This document shows, piece by piece, positions 1 to 5,866 of a stretch of 9,390 bases of DNA. How positions within the stretch are numbered: position 1 is the first letter of the stretch; each line of letters begins with the position of its first letter. This DNA is from an uncultured Hyphomicrobiales bacterium (lineage in GTDB: Bacteria; Pseudomonadota; Alphaproteobacteria; Rhizobiales; Beijerinckiaceae), in the NCBI GenBank assembly GCA_903918155.1, contig CAIXDD010000135.1, forward strand, positions 1-9,390. Reading direction: 5' to 3'. The translations under genes were made by a program, and so were the position numbers. The notes under the pieces were generated by a model. It worked only from the letters and a program-made list of their open reading frames with translations, had not been told where the DNA came from and searched no databases.

Positions 1-1
1 C

Positions 2-358
2 GATAGCCGGAACGCTCCGTTGTATGTCACTGCGGATCCCGTATTGCTGCGCATCGCCCTGCGCAATCTTCTCGACAATGCGCTGCGCTATTCGCCGCCG
101 GATTCGAGCGTATCCCTGCAGGTCAGCGAAGAAGAGATCGACATGGGGGTTTGTTTCAGGGTCGAGAACATCGAAACCGATCCCGGCCTCATTTCGGAGG
201 TGGATATTTTCGACCGGCGCGTGCGCGGCCATGCCGATATGACCGGCTCCGGGATGGGCCTTTACATCACGTCCGAGATCGCCAAGCTCCATCAAGGCTG
301 GGTTCGCACGCATCATAAAAACGGGCGACGGATCTTCGTTCTGTTCCTTCAGGATTGA
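2..358 (+). CDS. Sensor histidine kinase, C-terminal ATPase end (5' part outside window)
   Basis: The frame is open from the window's left edge, so only the final ~118 codons are seen. They form most of a HATPase_c (GHKL) domain. The N box is visible as NLLDNALRYSP, encoded around nt 65-97, and the G2 box as GSGMGLYI, around nt 245-268. In the family these bind Mg-ATP so that the kinase can phosphorylate a dimerisation-domain histidine and pass the phosphate to a response regulator. The G1 region reads VENIETDPGLI, a loose match to the usual DxGxG. The protein ends a few residues after the last beta strand (FVLFLQD), so no receiver domain follows. The sensor and dimerisation parts are missing, so neither the signal nor the gene name can be given. 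It lies convergent to the minus-strand block and is probably not co-regulated with it by transcription. The TTG at nt 20 is internal, not a start. Confidence 0.9.
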   Translation, partial: DSRNAPLYVTADPVLLRIALRNLLDNALRYSPPDSSVSLQVSEEEIDMGVCFRVENIETDPGLISEVDIFDRRVRGHADMTGSGMGLYITSEIAKLHQGWVRTHHKNGRRIFVLFLQD

Positions 359-380
359 TCGATGGCGTCACGCCGCGATC
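357..380. terminator. Possible bidirectional stem-loop between convergent genes
   Basis: An imperfect inverted repeat, GATCG (357-361) with CGATC (376-380) around GGCG/CGCC and a TCA loop, exactly spans the 20-bp gap between the kinase stop (356-358) and the TctC stop (379-381). Placement between two converging genes fits a shared terminator. There is no T-tract on either side, so classical intrinsic termination is doubtful. Confidence 0.3.
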
Positions 381-1449
381 ATTGCGTCTGAAGCGATTGC
401 TTCACGCGTTCGATAATGGCCGGCGGCGTTGAATAAAGGCCTTTCAATCGCCCTTCCAGCTCGTCTCCCGACATGGGATCGACGGCGAGATTCAGTTTTT
501 GCGCTTCCGCCAGAAGCGCGGGGTCATGCAGCGCCGCCATAAAAGCCTTGCGGACCGCAGCGACGCGCTCGGGGGGAACGCCGGGCGCCATCATGAAGGG
601 GCGCGTGAACAGGAGCTGGGCGTAGACGGTTTCGAGCGCCTGCCGGTCTTCCGGCGTCTTCGCGAAATCGATCGCCTTGGGCACGCCTTGCCGGTCGAGT
701 TCCGGTTCGCTGCGAATGGTCTCCTGAACGAGGGCGCGCATCGGCGAGTCGCTTTTGAACCAATGCGGCCGCTGCGTCATCGTCGCCTGATAGCCGATCC
801 CGCAGAGCCCTTGCACTTCGCCTTTCTCCATGGCGAGCATGACGTCGCGCGAGCCCGCATAGCCGCTCACGAGCTTGATCCGTGCGCCCAGAATATTTTT
901 CAGAGCGAGCGGCATGTCGCGCGTCGTTCCTCCGCTGGCGCCGATCACAAGCTCCTGCGAAAACACATCGCTGAAGGATTGCGCCTGCGCATCTTTCCGC
1001 ACGACGCAAACCGCGACCTCCGAATTCGCGCTGCCGATCAGATTGAGCTTCAGCGGATCGTAACGCACAAGCGTGGCGTCGCCGATGAGAGCGTCGAGCA
1101 GGGAGCCGGAGGAGGAGGCGGCCATGACGGAGTCGTCCTTCGCCGCGAGCGCGTAGACATGCGCGACCGCCGTATTGCCGCCGGCCCCCGGCATGTTCGA
1201 GGGCGTGATGGTTGGGCGGCCCGGCAAATGGTCGCCCAGACGACGCGCCACGAGGCGGCCGTAAAAGTCATATCCTCCGCCCGGGCCGGATCCGATGATG
1301 AGCGACATGGCGCGCCCTTCGTAGAATTTCGCGACGTCGCTTTGCGCGAGGGCGTCAGCCTCGGCGCCTGCAAGCGCGAGGACGGCCAACAGGCCTGCCG
1401 CTTGTCGCGCCGCGGAGCGCTGGAATATGGACATGACAATGTTTCGCAT
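379..1449 (-). CDS. TctC/Bug-family periplasmic solute-binding protein (copy 1)
   Basis: A 356-residue secreted binding protein of the tripartite tricarboxylate transporter receptor family (TctC, COG3181, Bug). It would capture a small, usually carboxylated, ligand in the periplasm. I chose the ATG at 1447-1449 because AGGGGAGA (1458-1465) sits about 8 bases upstream and the protein then begins with a clean signal peptide: basic start, hydrophobic stretch at residues 17-29, and cleavage after ALA at about residue 35. An upstream in-frame ATG at 1524 would add 25 polar residues with no signal-peptide character. Family hallmarks are the glycine loop GSGPGGGYD (residues 53-61), the MPGAGG loop (86-91) and the ending DPMSGDEL. 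It is the last gene of the minus-strand block. No TctA/TctB membrane genes lie nearby, so it must share a distant permease or act as an extracytoplasmic sensor. The ligand is unknown. Confidence 0.9.
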   Translation of the reverse strand: MRNIVMSIFQRSAARQAAGLLAVLALAGAEADALAQSDVAKFYEGRAMSLIIGSGPGGGYDFYGRLVARRLGDHLPGRPTITPSNMPGAGGNTAVAHVYALAAKDDSVMAASSSGSLLDALIGDATLVRYDPLKLNLIGSANSEVAVCVVRKDAQAQSFSDVFSQELVIGASGGTTRDMPLALKNILGARIKLVSGYAGSRDVMLAMEKGEVQGLCGIGYQATMTQRPHWFKSDSPMRALVQETIRSEPELDRQGVPKAIDFAKTPEDRQALETVYAQLLFTRPFMMAPGVPPERVAAVRKAFMAALHDPALLAEAQKLNLAVDPMSGDELEGRLKGLYSTPPAIIERVKQSLQTQ

Positions 1450-1590
1450 GGCGCATTTCTCCCCTGGGCGGGCCTGTTCGACGGCCCTTTCGCAGAGCAT
1501 CGGACAGTCCTTGCGCAAGCGCAAGGGGAGCGGGCGGCTTTAGCGCCGCCGCGTCCTTCCTTTGGGAGGCGGCGGCTGCGCGCCGCGCCC
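1450..1590. other. Intergenic region packed with inverted repeats
   Basis: This 141-bp gap between two TctC genes contains several short perfect or near-perfect inverted repeats: GGGCC/GGCCC (1470-1487), CCTTGCGC-AA-GCGCAAGG (1509-1526), GGCGGC/GCCGCC with a 6-base loop (1533-1550), CCTTCC/GGGAGG (1555-1569, one G-T pair) and GCGGC/GCCGC (1572-1586). The last three lie directly after the stop of the upstream TctC gene and could form a GC-rich transcription-attenuating structure. None has a following T-run on the minus strand. Part may simply reflect high GC content. Confidence 0.45.
1509..1526. repeat. 8-bp inverted repeat CCTTGCGC-AA-GCGCAAGG
   Basis: A perfect 8-bp dyad with a 2-bp centre lies 60-77 bp upstream of the TctC copy 1 start. 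That is a typical distance for a dimeric-regulator operator, though it could also fold as a hairpin. The same half-sites (CTTGCGC and GCGCAAG) recur, in the opposite arrangement, upstream of the amidohydrolase gene. CTTGCGC also occurs by chance in coding DNA here, so regulatory meaning is a guess. Confidence 0.35.
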
Positions 1591-2616
1591 TCACCGCATG
1601 TTCATCAAGTCATTCACCTTTGCGACCACGTCCGGCGGCGTCGCATAGAGCTGCGCGATGAGGGCTTCGATGTCAGGACCGCTCATGGCGCCATTGACGT
1701 CGAGGCCGCGTCGCTCCGCTTCCGCGCGGAACTCGGAATCGGCCGTCGTGTCGTCGAACGCCTTGCGCAGGAGGGCCGTGACGCGGGCCGACGTTTCCGG
1801 CGGCGCGATATAGGGCCGCGCCATGTTCTGCGTCGCGAAGATCAGGCGAATGGCGGACGATTGCTCCTGCGTGCGCGCGAGGTCCATGATGACCGGAACG
1901 CCCTGGAGCGCGGGGTGACCTTGAAGCGCGAGCTGCAGGATGATGGTGATCTTCTTGTCGCGGATCCAATCGGGATGGGCGGCGCGGATGCTGGAATAAT
2001 TCCAGCTCATCACGCCTTCCACTTCGCCGCGTTCCATCGCCAGCGCGATTTCGTCGGAGCCTTTATAGCCGCGTATGACTTCGAACTTCGTTCCCAAAAG
2101 CCCGTTCGCCAGCGTGGGAAACAGAACATTGCCCGATGTGGGGCCGCCGCCGCCGACGATCATCTTGCGCTCGAACGCGTCCTGAATGGACCTGATCGAT
2201 GATTTCTCGCCCGCCGCGACGACGCTCACCTCGTTGGAAATGCTGCCGAGCCAGACGAATTTGCGCGGATCGAACCGAATGCCCGGCGTTTTGAAAAGCT
2301 GCACGGTCGCCGTCGATCCGCTGACGGAGCCAAGGTCCGTTCCGTCCTTGCGCGCGACCTCATAGAGATAATTGGCTGCGACATGCGAGCCCGCGCCGGG
2401 CATTTCCTTGACGATCACGCTTGGTTGGCCGGGCAGCCGCTTGCCCAGATAAGGCGCCAGCGTGCGCGAATAGAGCGAATATCCCCCGCCGCCTGAATAG
2501 ATCGAAATGGTCTTGCCGGCGTAATCGATTTCCTGCGCCAGGGAGGATTGACCTGCGAAGGCCGTCAGCGCGCAGGCGCCGACATAGAAAGCTGCGCAAC
2601 GCCGGCCGTATCCCAT
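1591..2616 (-). CDS. TctC/Bug-family periplasmic solute-binding protein (copy 2, divergent ligand loop)
   Basis: A 341-residue secreted protein of the same TctC/Bug family as its two neighbours in this window. The ATG at 2614-2616 is preceded by AGGGGA (2623-2628) about 6 bases away and starts a signal peptide with arginines at 5-6, a hydrophobic core at 8-21 and probable cleavage after SLA at residue 27. The MPGAG loop (residues 72-76) and the end motif MSGPDIEAL are conserved. The first ligand loop reads SGGGGYS (41-47) where the other copies have GPGGGYD, so the loop proline and the aspartate are absent. This suggests a different ligand or a non-transport role. It lies 123 bp after the pirin-like gene and 141 bp before TctC copy 1, on the same strand. 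No cognate membrane subunits are present. Confidence 0.88.
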   Translation of the reverse strand: MGYGRRCAAFYVGACALTAFAGQSSLAQEIDYAGKTISIYSGGGGYSLYSRTLAPYLGKRLPGQPSVIVKEMPGAGSHVAANYLYEVARKDGTDLGSVSGSTATVQLFKTPGIRFDPRKFVWLGSISNEVSVVAAGEKSSIRSIQDAFERKMIVGGGGPTSGNVLFPTLANGLLGTKFEVIRGYKGSDEIALAMERGEVEGVMSWNYSSIRAAHPDWIRDKKITIILQLALQGHPALQGVPVIMDLARTQEQSSAIRLIFATQNMARPYIAPPETSARVTALLRKAFDDTTADSEFRAEAERRGLDVNGAMSGPDIEALIAQLYATPPDVVAKVNDLMNMR

Positions 2617-2660
2617 GGCGAGTCCCCTTTGTGCTGAAGTCGCGCTGAAGGCGCCCTCGC

Positions 2661-2676
2661 GCGGGCGAGAGCCCGC
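2661..2676. other. Short stem-loop between the pirin-like gene and TctC copy 2
   Basis: GCGGGC-GAGA-GCCCGC is a perfect 6-bp stem with a 4-base loop in the 123-bp gap between the two genes. It lacks a T-tract and may act as an mRNA-stability or processing hairpin, or be incidental in GC-rich DNA. I see no convincing promoter in the rest of this gap. Confidence 0.25.
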
Positions 2677-2739
2677 AGCAGGGCAATCTGAAACCTTCGC
2701 AGGGGCGATGGCAAGCCTCGCGAAATCGTGGGAATGGAT

Positions 2740-3438
2740 TCAGGCGAGATCGAAGAGAAGGACTTCAGCCTTCTCGCGCGCCACGATGCGCAGCATCGTC
2801 TCGTCGGTGATCGCGAGGCCATCGCCCGCGTGTGCGGGCGCGCCGTTCACCTCGAGGGCGCCCTTGACGCCTTGCGCCCATGCCCGTCGTCCCGGCGCCA
2901 GCGCATGGTCCACGCCTGCGCCCGCCTCCAGAACGCTTGCATAGATGCTCGCGTCCTGATGCAGGCGGAGGGAGCCCTCGCGCCCATCCTTCGACAGGAT
3001 GAGGCGCAGGCGATTGAGCTTGTCCTCTTCCGGGAAGCGCGCCTCGTCATAGCGCGGCGGCAGTCCCGTCGTGTCGGGCGTCACCCAGATTTGCAGGAAG
3101 TGGACGGGTTCGGCGTCCGATCCGTTGAACTCGCTGTGACGGACGCCCGTGCCCGCCGACATGATCTGGATGTCGCCGGGCCGGATGGTCGATCCATTGC
3201 CCATGGAATCCTTATGCGCGAGCGCGCCCTCGACGACATAGGAGAAAATCTCCATGTCGCGGTGGCCGTGGGCGCCAAATCCTTCCCCCGGCGCCACGCG
3301 ATCTTCATTGATGACGCGCAAGGCGCCGAAGCCCATATAAGCGGGATCGAAATAATCAGCGAAGCTGAAGGTGTGACGTGAATCGAGCCAGCCGTGATTG
3401 GCGTGGCCGCGCGCATCCGCAGGTCGAAGGGAGATCAT
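2740..3438 (-). CDS. Pirin-like bicupin, YhhW type (probable quercetinase-like protein)
   Basis: A 232-residue protein with the pirin signature. The start ATG at 3436-3438 gives an N-terminus (MISLRPADARGHANHGWLDS) that lines up without gaps with E. coli YhhW as I recall it, and GAGG lies 5 bases upstream. A further in-frame ATG at 3522 would add 28 unsupported residues. The N-terminal cupin carries the full metal set known from YhhW and human pirin: His57, His59, His101 and Glu103, in the HGHRDMEI and GVRHSEFN motifs. The C-terminal half is the metal-free second cupin typical of the family. YhhW and pirin show quercetin 2,3-dioxygenase activity in vitro, but the physiological substrate is usually unknown and some members are regulatory. 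No signal peptide, so cytoplasmic. It sits between the amidohydrolase and two TctC genes, which suggests membership of the same catabolic island, but 190 bp upstream leaves room for its own promoter. Confidence 0.92.
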   Translation of the reverse strand: MISLRPADARGHANHGWLDSRHTFSFADYFDPAYMGFGALRVINEDRVAPGEGFGAHGHRDMEIFSYVVEGALAHKDSMGNGSTIRPGDIQIMSAGTGVRHSEFNGSDAEPVHFLQIWVTPDTTGLPPRYDEARFPEEDKLNRLRLILSKDGREGSLRLHQDASIYASVLEAGAGVDHALAPGRRAWAQGVKGALEVNGAPAHAGDGLAITDETMLRIVAREKAEVLLFDLA

Positions 3439-3628
3439 GGCGGCCTCGTTTGCGTTGAGTGACCCAGAATACGCGGCTGATCCGCGCGTCGCGTGAATAG
3501 CGCCCGCCGCCGCAAAGATCAAAAGCGGCGACGACGATCCTCATCAACGGATATTCGCCGCCGCCGTTCGGCCGGAAAAGGCCCGCGACGAACGCTGCGG
3601 CTTCAATATGAAGTGTCGGGCGCGCGGA
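3439..3628. other. 190-bp intergenic region upstream of the pirin-like gene
   Basis: No convincing coding frame. It contains a bulged hairpin, GTTCG-GCC (3566-3573) pairing with GGC and CGAAC (3580-3593), just downstream of the amidohydrolase gene, and a small dyad CTTCA-ATA-TGAAG (3601-3613). The first could slow or end amidohydrolase transcription; neither is followed by a T-run. I cannot point to clear -35/-10 boxes, although a promoter for the pirin-like gene would be expected here. Confidence 0.35.
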
Positions 3629-4663
3629 TCACTCCGCCGCCGCGCGCTCCGCGTCGCACCACGCGCCCACGTCCGCCGGCAGGTTGAGGATGCGCACTGC
3701 ATTGTCGAAGAATAATTTGCGCTGCTCTTCCGCGCCCAGCTTCAATTCCTCGATATAAGCCAGGCATTCCGCCGGCAACCAGCACGGATAATCGGTTCCA
3801 TACATCACATTGTCGATGCCGTAGAAATCGATCGCGAAACGCATGCCCGCGCTGTGGGGCGACACGGTGTCGGTATACATATTGCGGATGTAATGGCTGG
3901 CGGGCTTGGGCAGTTTCGCGCCCTTGGTGTTCTTGTCCATGCGTCCCGATTGATAGGGCAGCATTCCGCCGGTGTGCGACATGACGAGCTTGAGGTCGGG
4001 ATGGCGCTCCAGCGTGCCGGACAGGACGAGACGCATGGCCGCCGAACTGACCTCGACGACGCGGCCCAGCGACGAATGCAAGGCGCCGCCATATCCATTG
4101 AGCATATTGTTGAACACGGCGTCCGTGGGATGCAGATAGACCGGCAGTTTCAGCTCCGAGCAGCGCGCATAGAAAGGCTGCAGACGGTCCGCGTCGATCC
4201 GCGCATCCGTGCCCACGGAGCCCGGCAGGTTCACGCCGACCAGACCGAGACGGCCGACGGCGTCCTCCAATACCTCCATCGCGACCTTTTCATCCTGCAG
4301 CGGAATGGCGGCGGTTCCGTAAAAGCGCGTCGGGAACCGGCGCTGCTGCGCCGCCATTTCCTCGTTCCACAGAATCGCGAGATCGCGACCCTCTTCGACA
4401 GGAAGCGCGGAGAAGAAAACCGAAAAGGGGCCGATGGAGCCCACGACGCTGATCTGATGACCAAGCGCGTCCATATGGGCGAATTGCGCGTCGATGTCGT
4501 ACCATTCGGCGCCGCCGTTCAGCACGCAATCGATGTCAGGGCGCAGGCGCGACGTATAGCCGCCGCGGTCGTTGGGGCGCGAATTGGGAAAGTCGCTGCG
4601 CTTGCACATGGCGTTGAGCACCGAGCGGGGCCACCAATGAAAATGCGAGTCGATCATCCGCAT
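3629..4663 (-). CDS. ACMSD-like amidohydrolase/decarboxylase (amidohydrolase_2 family)
   Basis: A 344-residue cytoplasmic TIM-barrel enzyme of the amidohydrolase_2 family, which includes ACMSD, gamma-resorcylate decarboxylase and 5-carboxyvanillate decarboxylase. The start at 4661-4663 is fixed by a strong GGGAGG (4672-4677) 8 bases upstream and by the metal motif coming almost at once. The longer open frame to 4927 would overlap the end of the TctC gene and has no family character. Visible active-site elements are HFH (His7, His9), LHP (His178), SHTGG (His230), GR (Arg241) and GTDYP (Asp291), matching the zinc ligands and acid/base residues of ACMSD-type non-oxidative decarboxylases. Family reactions are decarboxylation of aromatic or ring-cleaved acids, or hydrolysis of lactones and amides. 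The substrate here is unknown. Gaps on both sides suggest it may start its own transcript within the block. Confidence 0.88.
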   Translation of the reverse strand: MRMIDSHFHWWPRSVLNAMCKRSDFPNSRPNDRGGYTSRLRPDIDCVLNGGAEWYDIDAQFAHMDALGHQISVVGSIGPFSVFFSALPVEEGRDLAILWNEEMAAQQRRFPTRFYGTAAIPLQDEKVAMEVLEDAVGRLGLVGVNLPGSVGTDARIDADRLQPFYARCSELKLPVYLHPTDAVFNNMLNGYGGALHSSLGRVVEVSSAAMRLVLSGTLERHPDLKLVMSHTGGMLPYQSGRMDKNTKGAKLPKPASHYIRNMYTDTVSPHSAGMRFAIDFYGIDNVMYGTDYPCWLPAECLAYIEELKLGAEEQRKLFFDNAVRILNLPADVGAWCDAERAAAE

Positions 4664-4678
4664 GGTCTTAACCTCCCG

Positions 4679-4694
4679 GCGCAAGGGCTTGCGC
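4679..4694. repeat. 7-bp inverted repeat GCGCAAG-GG-CTTGCGC
   Basis: A perfect 7-bp dyad with a 2-bp centre lies 16-31 bases upstream of the amidohydrolase start, directly next to its ribosome-binding site (4672-4677). If transcription starts from the candidate -10 at 4704-4709, the dyad lies in the first ~20 transcribed bases. It could be an operator for a dimeric repressor or a leader hairpin. The half-sites match those of the dyad at 1509-1526. Confidence 0.4.
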
Positions 4695-4703
4695 GTCGTC
4701 TGT

Positions 4704-4732
4704 AGTTTAGCCCATCGCGCAGGCGTTTCCAG
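4704..4732 (-). promoter_or_regulatory. Weak candidate promoter for the amidohydrolase
   Basis: On the minus strand CTGGAA (4727-4732) and TAAACT (4704-4709) are spaced by 17 bases, a poor -35 (3 of 6) with a fair -10, about 41 bases upstream of the start codon. It is the only A/T-rich patch in the 136-bp gap 4664-4799. Alphaproteobacterial promoters are poorly defined, so this is only suggestive. Confidence 0.25.
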
Positions 4733-4799
4733 CAGATCTTGCGCCGCTCGCCAAGGCTCCCTGGCGCGGCGGCGCGTTGAGAGGAACGCCGGTCGCGAT

Positions 4800-5843
4800 T
4801 CAGCTCGGACCCATAAGGAGCCGCACGCTGTCGAGGGTCTCTTTCGAAGATCCGTAAATCTCGTCCAGCAGGCGGTGAATGCCCTCGCCCGACATCGGCT
4901 CCACCTCGATGCGCAGCTTGCCCGCATCGGACTTGAAATCGGCGTCGGCGACCATGGAATCGAAACCCCGGCGCAAAGCGGCGATGCGATCTTGCGGCGC
5001 GCCGGGCGGGGCGAGGAATGGGCGGCCGGCGGCGGTCGGCGCCAACATCACCTTGAGCTTCAGGCGCTCCTCTTCATTGCGCGCGAGATCCATGATGAGC
5101 GGCACGCCTTTCATGCGCGGATTGGGATCAAGCCCCAAGGCGACGATGGCGTTCACCTTTCCCTCGGGCAGCCATTCGGGGTGCTGCGCGTTGATGCTCG
5201 AAAAGGACTGGCAGATCGCCTGCGACTCGCCGCGCTCCAACGCCAGCACGATCGAACTGCCGTCGGGATAGCCGGAGACGATTCGAAACCGCGCGCCGAA
5301 CATATTGCGCAGCATGGTTGGGTACAAATAGGTCGTCGTGCCCGGCGCCGTCGTGCCGATGACGACTTCCCGCTCCAGAAGCTGGCTCCATGTGGACACG
5401 CCGGACTCTTTCGACGTCACGCAGACGCCGTCTTCGCGGCTTACGCTGCCGATGAAATTGAATCGCCGCGGTTCGAACTTGATCGAGCCGCCGGTCAAAA
5501 GCGGCGCGGTGAGCAAGGCGTTGCTGAACGTCCCGATCACCGATCCGTCGCGCGCGGAGACGTTGAACAGAAGATTGGCCGCGGTGATGCCTCCAGCGCC
5601 CATCGTATTGGTGACGATCGCGCGCGGGCCGCCGGGAATGAAGCGCCCGATGTGACGGGACACAAGGCGGGCGTTCAGGTCATAGCCGCCGCCTGGCCCC
5701 GTGCCGACCACGATTTCAAGGTTGCGGCCGCGATAGAAATCCGCCGCCGCGTCTGCTGCGGCCGGCGATGACCATGCCGATGCAGCGACGACGAAGCCTG
5801 CAAGCGCCAGCGCTGCATGAGCGGCCCTTCGAAAACCAGACAT
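4800..5843 (-). CDS. TctC/Bug-family periplasmic solute-binding protein (copy 3)
   Basis: A 347-residue secreted binding protein, the third TctC/Bug member here. Two starts compete. The ATG at 5868-5870 overlaps the stop of the cupin gene (ATGA) and has GGAAGAG upstream. The ATG at 5841-5843 has a better AGGAGA (5851-5856) 7 bases upstream and gives a compact signal peptide (arginines 5-6, hydrophobic 8-23, cleavage near AAA-DAA at about 30). I prefer the inner start; choosing the outer adds 9 residues. Hallmarks are GTGPGGGYD (residues 47-55), MGAGG (81-85, where glycine replaces the proline of the MPGAGG form) and the ending EPMSGEGI. The gene follows the bicupin by 23 bp, so it is very probably in the hyuB-M24-M24-cupin transcript and supplies or senses that pathway's substrate. 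No membrane subunits are seen. Confidence 0.9.
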   Translation of the reverse strand: MSGFRRAAHAALALAGFVVAASAWSSPAAADAAADFYRGRNLEIVVGTGPGGGYDLNARLVSRHIGRFIPGGPRAIVTNTMGAGGITAANLLFNVSARDGSVIGTFSNALLTAPLLTGGSIKFEPRRFNFIGSVSREDGVCVTSKESGVSTWSQLLEREVVIGTTAPGTTTYLYPTMLRNMFGARFRIVSGYPDGSSIVLALERGESQAICQSFSSINAQHPEWLPEGKVNAIVALGLDPNPRMKGVPLIMDLARNEEERLKLKVMLAPTAAGRPFLAPPGAPQDRIAALRRGFDSMVADADFKSDAGKLRIEVEPMSGEGIHRLLDEIYGSSKETLDSVRLLMGPS

Positions 5844-5866
5844 CCTGCGTTCTCCTGCCGAGATCG

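Noticed and set aside
499..2202. A 567-codon plus-strand open frame
   Set aside because: It runs antisense across two well-supported TctC genes and the gap between them, is very rich in Arg, His and Ala, and has no recognisable domain. It is a product of high third-position GC.
3439..3628. Possible small gene or RNA upstream of the pirin-like gene
   Set aside because: No frame with a start, ribosome-binding site and normal codon use, and no recognisable riboswitch or tRNA fold.
4664..4927. N-terminal extension of the amidohydrolase to 4927
   Set aside because: The added 88 residues overlap the end of the TctC copy 3 gene and are arginine-rich. The GGGAGG site and the early HFH metal motif fix the start at 4663.
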